From positions 3,807,501-3,871,500 of the forward strand of contig NZ_OY829290.1 in assembly GCF_963691685.1 (NCBI RefSeq): a stretch of 64,000 nucleotides of DNA. The letters run 5' to 3'. Origin of the DNA: Thalassovita sp. GTDB lineage: Bacteria; Pseudomonadota; Alphaproteobacteria; Rhodobacterales; Rhodobacteraceae. Shown here piece by piece: positions 49,959 to 58,018 of the stretch; position 1 is the stretch's first letter; each line of letters begins with the position of its first letter. The notes below the pieces were generated by a model. It was given only the letters and a program-made list of their open reading frames with translations, was not told where the DNA came from and searched no databases. The position numbers and the translations under genes are program-made.

Positions 49959-50912
49959 TTAGTCGACAACCGGGCCAGCCTGAACGATCCGCAGGTAATC
50001 CGGCAGCGCCGGCGCCTGATAACGATCACGCCCCTGCAGGCCTTTGCCACCCAGGCTCACCCGGATACCGGCCGAGATGTAGGTATCAGAAGCCTTCTCC
50101 AGATCTCCGATTTCGTCTTTTTCCTCATAGCCCAGCCAATGCAGACCCACAAAGGCAGACCAATCGCGATCAGACGACCAGTTCAGCTGGTTCTCCAAAA
50201 TGATCGAGGCCTCCAGCATCCGCAGCTCATCGCGTTCATCCGCCGGGCTGTCGTTGTCGATCCAGCCATCCAGATAGGACAAACGACCGCTGAGGCGCGA
50301 CGCCCCGTTGTTGAAGTAATAGGTGCCGTTGCCGGAAAGGATCAGCGCTTCATCTGCGCCTTCTTCATCTTCCGCGTCCGAGGTCAGATAGCCCAACGAG
50401 CCACCAACAGACCAGTTGTCAGCGCGGTATTCCATCTGCGCACCCAGAACGCCAAAGGTAGCATCCTGATCATCATCAGGCTCGATGAAGCTCACCTGAC
50501 CCACGGTGCCGTAGCCACCCCAGTAGGTGTCACCGATCACGCGGCCCAGCTGCAGCGTCGCCAGCGCACCCTGCTTGTAGGTGTCATCCGCTTCCGGATC
50601 CGGATCACCGGGATCCAGATCTTCACCAAACTCATCCGCAAAGCTGCGCTCATAACGCAGACCACCCTGCAGGATCAGGCCCGAGTCAAAGTGGTTGGTG
50701 CCGGTAAAGCTCAGCGCGCCCGAGAAATATTCCGGGATCTCGGCCAGCTCGCCGTCAAAATTGACGCTGGAATTCACCGCATCGCCGTCCCGCCACGTAT
50801 GGCCAAATTCAAGACCAAATTCAAAAAGCGGCTGGTCTGCGGCTGCCATGCCAGCAACAACGCTCAACGCCGCGCCAGTCATAAGTCGGGCTAACATATT
50901 TGTTTTCACCAT
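49959..50912 (-). CDS. Outer-membrane beta-barrel protein (function unknown)
   Basis: 317 residues. Signal peptide with basic start and hydrophobic core MLTGAALS-like (LMTGAALSVVAGMAAADQ; cleavage likely after AAA-D). The mature part is strand after strand with alternating polarity (FEFGLEFGHTW, LILQGGLRYERSF, YGTVGQVSF, WSAFVGLHWLGY, YISAGIRVSLGG) and acidic turns rich in Asp (DPGDPDPEADD), consistent with an outer-membrane barrel with calcium-friendly loops. I do not recognise a substrate. It sits between rplK and nusG; a 16-bp palindrome lies 87 bases upstream. Confidence 0.8.
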   Translation of the reverse strand: MVKTNMLARLMTGAALSVVAGMAAADQPLFEFGLEFGHTWRDGDAVNSSVNFDGELAEIPEYFSGALSFTGTNHFDSGLILQGGLRYERSFADEFGEDLDPGDPDPEADDTYKQGALATLQLGRVIGDTYWGGYGTVGQVSFIEPDDDQDATFGVLGAQMEYRADNWSVGGSLGYLTSDAEDEEGADEALILSGNGTYYFNNGASRLSGRLSYLDGWIDNDSPADERDELRMLEASIILENQLNWSSDRDWSAFVGLHWLGYEEKDEIGDLEKASDTYISAGIRVSLGGKGLQGRDRYQAPALPDYLRIVQAGPVVD

Positions 50913-50998
50913 TTTCGATTTCCTCGCATTATCCCCTGCGCGGCAAAGACCCTCTCAAGCGCCGATTGTGTAGGGGGACAGACCAGAAATCAGATTTT

Positions 50999-51014
50999 GT
51001 TGCCTCTAGGCAAC
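50999..51014. promoter_or_regulatory. Palindrome upstream of the outer-membrane protein gene
   Basis: GTTGCC-TCTA-GGCAAC, a perfect 6-bp dyad with four-base centre in the 203-base spacer between nusG and the barrel gene. It may be an operator; it is too short and lacks a U-run to be a terminator. Confidence 0.4.
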
Positions 51015-51055
51015 GATACCAATTTGCCAACCGCCCGTTGCCAGCCGCCCAAAGC

Positions 51056-51084
51056 AAAAGCGCGCCCCGATCGGAACGCGCTTT
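51056..51084 (-). terminator. Intrinsic terminator of secE-nusG
   Basis: Minus strand AAAGCGCGTTCC-GATC-GGGGCGCGCTTT then TGC, with two G-U pairs, 31 bases after the nusG stop. Confidence 0.85.
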
Positions 51085-51115
51085 GCAAAACTCTGTCTCT
51101 TCAAGCGGTGCCGGA

Positions 51116-51649
51116 TCAGCCCTGCTTGGTCACCTGGGTGAAGTCCAGCTCCACCGGGGTTTCGCGACCAAAGATCGACACCGAAACCTTCAGCTTCTGG
51201 GCTTCGTCGTCCACTTCTTCGATCATACCGTCGAAGTCTTCGAACGGGCCGTCGTTCACTTTGACCTTCTCCCCCACCTCAAAGCGGATCAGGGTACGCG
51301 GCTGCTCCTCGCCTTCCTGAACGCGGTTGAGGATCTGGTTCACCTCAGCATCGCGCATCGGCATCGGGCGCCCCTGCGGACCAAGGAAACCGGTCACGCG
51401 GTTGATGGTCGAAATCAGGTGATACCCGCGATCGCTCATCTCCATGCGCACCAGCACGTAGCCGGGCATGAAGCGACGCTCAGTGGTGACTTTCTTACCG
51501 CGGCGTACTTCGATGACCTCTTCGGTCGGCACCAGCACCTCTACGATCTCATCTTCCAGACCGTTTTCTTCCACGGAGGTACGGATCTGCTCGGCCACCT
51601 TCTTCTCGAAGTTCGAGAGAACGCTCACCGAATACCAACGCTTCGCCAT
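51116..51649 (-). CDS. nusG: Transcription termination/antitermination factor NusG
   Basis: 177 residues: MAKRWYSVSVLSNFEKKVAE, RFMPGYVLVRMEMSDR, and the C-terminal KOW domain RFEVGEKVKVNDGPFEDFDG. NusG binds RNA polymerase clamp and links it to Rho or S10. ATG 51649 gives the family-standard N-terminus; an ATG 11 codons upstream (MPKVAGAETQK) is possible. Confidence 0.96.
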   Translation of the reverse strand: MAKRWYSVSVLSNFEKKVAEQIRTSVEENGLEDEIVEVLVPTEEVIEVRRGKKVTTERRFMPGYVLVRMEMSDRGYHLISTINRVTGFLGPQGRPMPMRDAEVNQILNRVQEGEEQPRTLIRFEVGEKVKVNDGPFEDFDGMIEEVDDEAQKLKVSVSIFGRETPVELDFTQVTKQG

Positions 51650-51743
51650 CTTCTGTGTCTCCGCACCTGCGACCTTGGGCATCTCTGGCCCTCTGGTCGG
51701 AATTCAAAACTCATTCGCAGATCTCATCTGCGGCTACCCGGAA

Positions 51744-51779
51744 CAAAAATACGGCGTGCAACTCGAATCGCCGCACGCC
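51744..51779 (-). terminator. Terminator-like hairpin between secE and nusG
   Basis: Minus strand GGCGTGC-(13 bases)-GCACGCC, then GTATTTTTG. The loop is long, so termination is likely partial. A second small stem CGCAGAT-GAG-ATCTGCG lies just downstream (51732-51716). Confidence 0.45.
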
Positions 51780-51870
51780 CTAACCGGTTAGATTTCCCAC
51801 CTACGCCGCAGGGCGCAGGATTTCAAGAGAAAAGGCGCAGATGCCGGTCCCCCGGCCGCGCCTGATCGGA

Positions 51871-52068
51871 TCAGCCAAACAGCGACAGAACCCCGCGCAG
51901 ACCGCCTTTGATCCCCATATCAACAAGGGCAAAGAACAGCGCCGTGACGGTGGCCATGATGAACACCATTACGGTGGTCAGCAGAACTTCACGACGGGTC
52001 GGCCAGACAACCTTGCCCACTTCGCCGCGGACCTGCTGAATGAACTGAAGCGGATTTGTACGTGCCAT
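51871..52068 (-). CDS. secE: Preprotein translocase subunit SecE
   Basis: 65 residues, one transmembrane helix: NPLQFIQQVRGEVGKVVWPT, RREVLLTTVMVFIMATVTALF. The VGKVVWPTR amphipathic helix is the SecE signature. The short single-TM form is usual outside enteric bacteria. Confidence 0.97.
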   Translation of the reverse strand: MARTNPLQFIQQVRGEVGKVVWPTRREVLLTTVMVFIMATVTALFFALVDMGIKGGLRGVLSLFG

Positions 52069-52098
52069 TATGTCTGTCTTCTCTGTCAGGATGGGGCG

Positions 52099-52127
52099 CA
52101 GATACGCTTATCCGCGCCCGATTTCAA
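52099..52127 (-). promoter_or_regulatory. Promoter of secE-nusG
   Basis: Minus-strand TTGAAA (52127-52122), 17 bases, TATCTG (52104-52099), 30 bases before secE. Confidence 0.65.
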
Positions 52128-52169
52128 GGGGCAGCGGTGCATTGAACCCCTCTGCCCCGGCTGTTGTGA

Positions 52170-52619
52170 TCACTTCGGCAACGCGCCGGTCAGCACATAG
52201 CGCAGCATCTCAACCACCTGACCGGGCTGTTCGGCCACCGCCAATGCGGCCGCGTCGACCTCTTTCAGCGCGTGCTGATGCTCTGGCGGGTGCAGCACGA
52301 TCAGCGATTTACCCAGAGCGGCAGCATAGCCTGCATCAAAGGCGGCGTTCCACTGTTTGTACTTCTCGCCAAAGCGCACAACCACCACATCGGCCTCACC
52401 AATCAGGGTGCGGGTGCGGATCGCGTTCAGCTTGGCGCCTTTGTGGTCGTGCCAGAACTTGTTTGGCTCCTCGCCCAGAATCGCCACACCACAGTCATCG
52501 CTGGAATCGTGATCGGTGTTGGGCGAAGAGAAGCTGACATCCAGCTCTTTTGCGCCCTCAATGATCTGCTCACGCCAATCGGTGTGAATCTCGCCAGACA
52601 GGTATACTTTCAGCGTCAT
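52170..52619 (-). CDS. YtoQ family protein
   Basis: 149 residues: MTLKVYLSGEIHTDWREQII, SPNTDHDSSDDCGVAILGEEPNKFWHD (split across the core) and a C-terminal IVLHPPEHQHALKEVDAAAL. This matches the YtoQ family, which resembles nucleoside 2-deoxyribosyltransferase folds; function not established. ATG 52619 has GGAGGG upstream. Confidence 0.88.
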   Translation of the reverse strand: MTLKVYLSGEIHTDWREQIIEGAKELDVSFSSPNTDHDSSDDCGVAILGEEPNKFWHDHKGAKLNAIRTRTLIGEADVVVVRFGEKYKQWNAAFDAGYAAALGKSLIVLHPPEHQHALKEVDAAALAVAEQPGQVVEMLRYVLTGALPK

Positions 52620-52712
52620 ATCGCGCCCTCCATTCATTTGGAAACCTGTCTAGCCCGCCACATGCCCCTTGCCCAGAGCGAAGGAGTTTCAAATCAGACC
52701 ACAGGACCGCGC

Positions 52713-53369
52713 TCAGATCTTTCTGGCCACCAGATAGCGCGCCGGCGGCACCTTGTTGGGGAAGTTGCCGCTTTCCACGATCTTGAAGCCCGCCCAGGTC
52801 AACAGCCCCTCCAGCTCTGAGACCGAGATGGAGTTCACATAGGGCGCCTTGCCGACCATCTGCATCATCGGGATCAGCATGCGAATGCCCCGCGCCTTCA
52901 GGCTGCGCCCTTCGCCCAGACAGACGGTTTTGCTGATCAGCAGACCACCGGGTTTCACAAGGTCGCGAATATCGGTCAGCCGCTGTTCCAGATCCGGCAG
53001 CAGATGCAGCAGGGAATGGGCCATCACCACATCAAACTGCTGTCCCTTAAAGGTCTGATCGCCCACCATCGCCTGGGTGAAGGTCAGGTTCTCTGCCCCA
53101 GCCTCCTCGGCGCGGGCGCGGCAATGTTTCAGCATCCCCTCCGACACGTCCGACCCAGTGAAACGGGCCACATGCGGTGCCAGCCGGACCGCGGTCATCC
53201 CGGTGCCGCAGCCCAGTTCCAGCACCTCATCGGTCGCCTTCATGTAAGACGCCGAGCGTTCCAGCGTATATTCATAGGCCGCCATATCCCCGATCATGGA
53301 TTTGACATAGCCATCCGCCACGTTGTCCCAGAACTTCGCCGTCTTCTGATTGGTCATTTGAGCCGTCAT
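52713..53369 (-). CDS. Class I SAM-dependent methyltransferase
   Basis: 218 residues. Motif I is VLELGCGTGMTAVRLAP, followed by FTGSDVSEGMLKHCRARAEE (acidic Asp binding the ribose), motif IV FDVVMAHSLLHLL, and LVKPGGLLISKTVCLGEG. This is a UbiE/Methyltransf_11-type small-molecule enzyme; substrate unknown. ATG 53369 follows AGGG; starts one to four codons either way are possible. Divergent from the LysR gene, which may control it. Confidence 0.9.
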   Translation of the reverse strand: MTAQMTNQKTAKFWDNVADGYVKSMIGDMAAYEYTLERSASYMKATDEVLELGCGTGMTAVRLAPHVARFTGSDVSEGMLKHCRARAEEAGAENLTFTQAMVGDQTFKGQQFDVVMAHSLLHLLPDLEQRLTDIRDLVKPGGLLISKTVCLGEGRSLKARGIRMLIPMMQMVGKAPYVNSISVSELEGLLTWAGFKIVESGNFPNKVPPARYLVARKI

Positions 53370-53495
53370 TTGCACACCCTCATCTTTTCACCTTGAAGAT
53401 AGCCATGCAGAAAGGCGATAAAAATTGCGGAAATTTGCAAGTCATCCATACGTAAACGCATAAACGCCGCCTGTTCGGGCGCAGCTGAGGATACC

Positions 53496-54407
53496 ATGAT
53501 CCAAGGGGCCAACAGTTTTGACTGGAACCATATGCGCGCCTTTCTGGCCACCGCCGAGGAGGGCTCGCTCTCGGCTGCGGCCCGCAAACTGGGGCTGACC
53601 CAGCCAACGCTGGGCCGACAGGTCACTGCGTTGGAGGCTGAGTTGAACCTGATGCTGTTTGAACGGGTCGGGCGCAATCTGGTGCTGACCCAGGCCGGGG
53701 AGGAGCTGCTGCAGCACGTGCGCGCCATGAACGCCGCCGCTGATCAGGTGGCGCTGGTTGCCTCGGGCCAGTCACAGGCGGTGGAGGGCGTGGTGCGGAT
53801 CACCGCCAGCGATGTGTTCTCAGCCTATCTGTTGCCCCCGATCATGAAAGAGCTGCGCGCCCGCGCCCCGCAGCTGGAAATTGACATTGTCGCCGCCAAT
53901 GACATCCGCGATCTGATGCGGCGTGAGGCGGACATCGCCATCCGCCACGTCCGCCCGGATCAACCCGATCTGATTGCCCGTCTGGTGCGTGAGGCGCGGG
54001 GATACTTCTACGCCTCCTCCGACTACCTTGACCGCAAGGGCCGCCCCGAAACGCTGGACGATCTGCGCGACCATGACTTCATCAGCTTTGGCGATGTGAA
54101 CCGGATGCTGGGCTTCCTGCACCCGCTGGGCTTCCCGATCACCGAAAAGAACTTTCGCATCGGCAGTGAAAGCGGCGTTGTTTCCTGGGAATTGGCGCGT
54201 CAGGGCTTCGGCATTGCGGCCATGGCCGATGACGTCGCCGCCGCCACCCCCGATGTGGAACGTGTGCTGCCCGATCTGGCCCCCGTGGTCTTTCCGATCT
54301 GGCTGACCACACACCGGGAGCTGCACACCAGCCGCCGCATCCGGTTGGTCTTTGATCTGCTGGCCGAATTTCTCGCGCAAAAGCCCGAGGCCAAATTCTC
54401 AGACTGA
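53496..54407 (+). CDS. LysR-family transcriptional regulator
   Basis: 303 residues. The N-terminal helix-turn-helix MRAFLATAEEGSLSAAARKL, GLTQPTLGRQVTALEAEL is classic; the substrate-binding domain follows (~95-300) with DIAIRHVRPDQPDLIARLV. Positioned divergently from the methyltransferase with a 126-base shared spacer; the effector is unknown. It converges on the GNAT gene with only five bases between the stops. Confidence 0.94.
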   Translation: MIQGANSFDWNHMRAFLATAEEGSLSAAARKLGLTQPTLGRQVTALEAELNLMLFERVGRNLVLTQAGEELLQHVRAMNAAADQVALVASGQSQAVEGVVRITASDVFSAYLLPPIMKELRARAPQLEIDIVAANDIRDLMRREADIAIRHVRPDQPDLIARLVREARGYFYASSDYLDRKGRPETLDDLRDHDFISFGDVNRMLGFLHPLGFPITEKNFRIGSESGVVSWELARQGFGIAAMADDVAAATPDVERVLPDLAPVVFPIWLTTHRELHTSRRIRLVFDLLAEFLAQKPEAKFSD

Positions 54408-54412
54408 CCCTG

Positions 54413-54838
54413 TCAAAGATCCCGCGACATCAGCACTTTCATGCCGTCACGCGCAGTCACCTGCCAGCCAAGGTGTTCATAAAGCGCAACGTTTTCGGGG
54501 ATGTCTTTATGAGTGGCCAAGGCCATCCGACGACATCCCGTCAAGCGCGCATGGTCCAGCGCAAATCGGATCAACTGCCCGCCAATCCCCTGCCCCTTGG
54601 CAGCGGCAGAGACGGCGATGTTCATCAGATGGGCATCGGGCGGCGTGGTGGTCATCATCAGGACACCCAAAGGCACTTCACCAATGACCCAGACCTGTCC
54701 GGCCGCAATGGCCTCATCCAAGCCGCCGCTGACATCAGGCAAAACAATGCCGCGGTCGCGGTAGGGCTGGTAGGCTGCATCGATCAGCCCGGCCAAGGCT
54801 TCTGCCTCATCTGGTCGGGCTGATCGGATCTCTTGCAT
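54413..54838 (-). CDS. GNAT family N-acetyltransferase
   Basis: 141 residues. The acetyl-CoA loop is AVSAAAKGQGIGGQLIRFAL (Q/RxxGxG/A motif) and motif B is GCRRMALATHKDIPENVALYEHLGW. Likely acetylates a small molecule or protein N-terminus; substrate unknown. It starts five bases after the pheT stop, so it is the last gene of the pheST operon. Confidence 0.9.
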   Translation of the reverse strand: MQEIRSARPDEAEALAGLIDAAYQPYRDRGIVLPDVSGGLDEAIAAGQVWVIGEVPLGVLMMTTTPPDAHLMNIAVSAAAKGQGIGGQLIRFALDHARLTGCRRMALATHKDIPENVALYEHLGWQVTARDGMKVLMSRDL

Positions 54839-54843
54839 CAGGT

Positions 54844-57243
54844 TTAACCGCGCAGCGCGCCGCCGGTGGCCTTGCTGACCTTTTCGACGATCTTGCTTGC
54901 CACAGCCTCGATATTCTTTTCTTTCAAGGTTTTATCGCTTGGCTGCAGACGCACGGTGATGGCGATGGACTTCTTGCCCTCGCCCAAAGACCCACCGATG
55001 AACTGGTCAAAGACCCGCACTTCTTCGATCAGGGCCTTGTCGGCGCCAGCCGCGGCGTTGACCAGCGTCAGCGCCTCAACCTCAGCATCCACCACAAAGG
55101 CAAAGTCCCGCTCCACCGCCTGCAGATCGCTGATATCCAGCGCCGGACGGGTGGCCGATTTCTTCTTCGGCTGCGGAATTTCCTCGGGGAACAGGGTGAA
55201 GGCCACGGCTGGCCCTTTCACACCCATTTCCTGCAGGATTTTCGGGTGGATCTCACCAAAGACGCCCAGCACCTTTTTCGGACCCAGGCAGATCTTGCCC
55301 GAACGGCCCGGATGCCACCAGTCCTGCACACCACGCAGGATCTGCACCTTGGCAGGTGCCCCGATGGCGGCCAGCACGGCCTCAGCATCCGCCTTGGCGT
55401 CATAAACATCGACTGGACGCGACGCGCCATGCACATCTTTCGGACCGGTCTGACCAATCAGCAGACCGGTGACCAGCAGGTGCTGTTCGCCCGGTTCCCC
55501 ACCGTGGAAGGCCGGACCACATTCAAACAACGCCATGTCGTTGAAACCACGCGCCTGGTTGCGGGCTGCGGCCTGGAGCAGACCCGGCAGCAACGCCGGA
55601 CGCATATGGCTCATCTCAGAAGAAATCGGGTTGTCCAGCATGGTGGCATTGTCGCCGCCGCCGAACAGTTCCGCCGATTTACGGTCGATGAAGCTATAGG
55701 TCACACATTCGTTGTAGCCCAGCGACGCCGTGGTGCGGCGCGCGATCTGCTCGCGGCGCTGGATCGGCAGTTGGGTCGGACGCGGCACCCCGGCAGAGGG
55801 GCGCGCCAGTGGGATCGGCTCCAGCTTGGTGAGCGAGGCAACACGCGCCACCTCTTCCACCAGATCGGCAGAACCCTGCACGTCAGGGCGCCAGCTGGGC
55901 ACATGGGCCATGTCACCTTCCATCACGAAACCCAGTTTGGTCAGGGTCTCACGCTGAGTGTTAGCAGGGATCTCCATACCCACCAGCGACTGCACACGAT
56001 CGGTATCCAGCTTATAGGCACGCGCCACATCCGGCACCTCACCTGCAACCACAACCTCGGAGGCTTCACCACCGCAGAGGTCCAGGATCATCTGGGTGGC
56101 ATCTTCCATCGCCTGCATGTTGTAGGCCGGATCAATGCCGCGTTCGTTGCGATAGCGTGCGTCCGAGTTGATTTTCAGCGCACGGCCGGTTTTGGCAATC
56201 TGAATGGTGTCCCAGAACGCCGCCTCAAGGAAGACATTCACGGTCTCTTCGGTACAACCAGACACCTCACCACCCATGATGCCACCGATGGATTCCACAC
56301 CGTTGTCATCCGAAATCACCACCTGACCGGCGGAGAAGGTGTATTCCTTCTCATCCAGACCCAGCAGGGTCTCGCCACCCTCGGCGCGGTGCACCCGCAG
56401 GTCGCCTTTGACCTTATCGGCGTCAAAGACGTGCAGCGGACGGTTGCGGTCATAGGTGAAGAAGTTGGTGATATCGACCAGCGTCGAAATCGGGCGCAGA
56501 CCAATCGCGGTCAGGCGCTGCTGCAGCCATTCCGGCGAGGGGCCGTTTTTTACACCTTTGATCAAACGCCCGGCAAAGACCTCACAACCGCCTTCGCGGG
56601 TGTCTTCGTCAATGGTGACGTTGATGGTGGATGTGAAGCTGCCGGCAACAGATGCGGTTTTGGCCGGCTTCATCTCACCCAGACCCCGGGCCGCCAGGTC
56701 CAGCGCAATGCCGCGCACGCCCAGGGCATCGGGACGGTTCGGGGTGATTGCAATCTCAATCACCGGATCCACTTTTTCCGGCATGTTGGTGGCCAGCCAG
56801 TCGGCAAAGCTCTCACCAACCTCACCCGAAGGCAGTTCGATGATGCCGTCGTGATCGTCGCCCAGCTCCAGCTCACGCATGGAGGCCATCATGCCGTGGC
56901 TTTCGACGCCGCGGATCTTGCCCACCTTGATGGTGATGTCGAGGCCGGGGATATACATGCCCGGTTTACACAGCACCACGGTGATGCCCGCCCGCGCATT
57001 CGGCGCGCCGCAGACGATCTGCTTTTCGCCTTCGTCGGTGGCGACTTTACAGACGCGCAGCTTGTCGGCGTCGGGGTGTTTTTCGGCCTCTTCGATCTTG
57101 GCAAGGGTGAACCCCTTCAGCGTCGCCGCCGGATCGGTGACCTCTTCCACTTCCAGACCCAGGTCGGTCAGGGCGTAGAGGATTTCATCAAGGCTTGCCT
57201 GGGTGTCCAGGTGCTCTTTCAGCCAGGAGAGGGTGAATTTCAT
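54844..57243 (-). CDS. pheT: Phenylalanine-tRNA ligase beta subunit
   Basis: 799 residues. The N-terminal tRNA-binding OB domain has KVATDEGEKQIVCGAPNARAG, the B3/4 editing domain FAGRLIKGVKNGPSP, the B5 domain and the catalytic-like domain with NECVTYSFIDR; the C-terminal FDX-ACB domain has DLQAVERDFAFVVDA. It pairs with PheS as an alpha2-beta2 enzyme. Start overlaps a 51-codon upstream ORF by four bases; its own AAGGAG is eight bases before the ATG. Confidence 0.97.
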   Translation of the reverse strand: MKFTLSWLKEHLDTQASLDEILYALTDLGLEVEEVTDPAATLKGFTLAKIEEAEKHPDADKLRVCKVATDEGEKQIVCGAPNARAGITVVLCKPGMYIPGLDITIKVGKIRGVESHGMMASMRELELGDDHDGIIELPSGEVGESFADWLATNMPEKVDPVIEIAITPNRPDALGVRGIALDLAARGLGEMKPAKTASVAGSFTSTINVTIDEDTREGGCEVFAGRLIKGVKNGPSPEWLQQRLTAIGLRPISTLVDITNFFTYDRNRPLHVFDADKVKGDLRVHRAEGGETLLGLDEKEYTFSAGQVVISDDNGVESIGGIMGGEVSGCTEETVNVFLEAAFWDTIQIAKTGRALKINSDARYRNERGIDPAYNMQAMEDATQMILDLCGGEASEVVVAGEVPDVARAYKLDTDRVQSLVGMEIPANTQRETLTKLGFVMEGDMAHVPSWRPDVQGSADLVEEVARVASLTKLEPIPLARPSAGVPRPTQLPIQRREQIARRTTASLGYNECVTYSFIDRKSAELFGGGDNATMLDNPISSEMSHMRPALLPGLLQAAARNQARGFNDMALFECGPAFHGGEPGEQHLLVTGLLIGQTGPKDVHGASRPVDVYDAKADAEAVLAAIGAPAKVQILRGVQDWWHPGRSGKICLGPKKVLGVFGEIHPKILQEMGVKGPAVAFTLFPEEIPQPKKKSATRPALDISDLQAVERDFAFVVDAEVEALTLVNAAAGADKALIEEVRVFDQFIGGSLGEGKKSIAITVRLQPSDKTLKEKNIEAVASKIVEKVSKATGGALRG

Positions 57244-57395
57244 GTCTCAATCTCCTTCAGGAGAGAATTCAAATCGGTCGTGAGGGCCCGAAGCATCGCG
57301 CCCGGCCCGGGGTGGGTGCAATCGCACCCGCCCATGTGGGCGGGTCGAATACGATGCGGGACTGACGCCCCCGCGTGATAGTGTGCGCTGCCCAT
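57240..57395 (-). CDS. Small ORF coupled to pheT (51 codons)
   Basis: Starts two bases after the stop of the membrane-protein gene, with AGGAGG six bases before its ATG, and ends TGA overlapping the pheT ATG (ATGA). It begins MGSAHYHAGASVPHRIRPAH, has GGCDCTHPGPG in the middle and a helical end, LRALTTDLNSLLKEIE. Two hairpins that share bases lie inside it (57314-57329 and 57327-57344). No family recognised. It may be a real small protein, or a translated spacer that carries ribosomes to pheT. Confidence 0.45.
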   Translation of the reverse strand: MGSAHYHAGASVPHRIRPAHMGGCDCTHPGPGAMLRALTTDLNSLLKEIET

Positions 57396-57397
57396 CG

Positions 57398-58018
57398 TCA
57401 GCCTCCTAACTTACTTAGTTGGCAAACCAGCGTAGCTGCACAATCTAACGGCTCAGCCTCAACGTATGCGCGTCCCAAAATGGTCGACACGAAAAGCAAA
57501 AGGCAAACCGGAATATACAGCTTTGCGCCTTGGCTTGAAAAGCGAAACAGCGCCTCTTTCTCCAACATATCAAGGATCAAAGCACGCTGTCCGTTTATGA
57601 CCCATGCCGCGTGAGAGTTCGTGGAGAACTTTGCAAATTCTTCCTGATCCAATTGCCGAACACCACACAGACTGGAAAGAACGAAAGGAATAAGCACTAA
57701 AGTCATTCCTGCATAGATCTCCAGCATGAGTGTGCGGGTCTCCATCGAAACAGCCGCTAGCAACGCTGCGCCAACAAAAACCCAAGCGGTCAGAAGAGTA
57801 GAGTTTTTCGCTTCCACCTTCTTCAAAACCCCCAACAAAATTTCATGTTCCGCAGGATGAAGCGATGCTGCATTTGCATAATCGCGCTTTGCCCCTTTCA
57901 TTGTTGCGTACGCCCAAAGCCTTGGCTTGACCGATGGTGTGTTCAACCGGACATTCCAACAAATGCCGAACCAAGCAAACTGAAGCACAATCACAAAAAT
58001 GAAGAAGCCTGCGATCAT
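57398..58018 (-). CDS. Membrane protein inserted between pheS and pheT (function unknown)
   Basis: 206 residues with about four hydrophobic helices: FFIFVIVLQFAWFGICW, LTAWVFVGAALLAAV, IYAGMTLVLIPFVLSSL and YIPVCLLLFVSTILG, plus soluble stretches KGAKRDYANAASLHPAEHEI and FAKFSTNSHAAWVINGQRA. Base composition is lower in G+C than pheS/pheT. Its ATG overlaps the pheS stop by one base (TAATG), and its last codons carry the ribosome site of the next small ORF. No family recognised. Confidence 0.8.
   Translation of the reverse strand: MIAGFFIFVIVLQFAWFGICWNVRLNTPSVKPRLWAYATMKGAKRDYANAASLHPAEHEILLGVLKKVEAKNSTLLTAWVFVGAALLAAVSMETRTLMLEIYAGMTLVLIPFVLSSLCGVRQLDQEEFAKFSTNSHAAWVINGQRALILDMLEKEALFRFSSQGAKLYIPVCLLLFVSTILGRAYVEAEPLDCAATLVCQLSKLGG

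Noticed and set aside
51744..51790. TTCGA within a stem-loop looked like a tRNA T-arm remnant near secE
   Set aside because: The flanking bases do not form a 5-bp T-stem and no acceptor or anticodon arm is nearby. No tRNA gene was found anywhere in the window.
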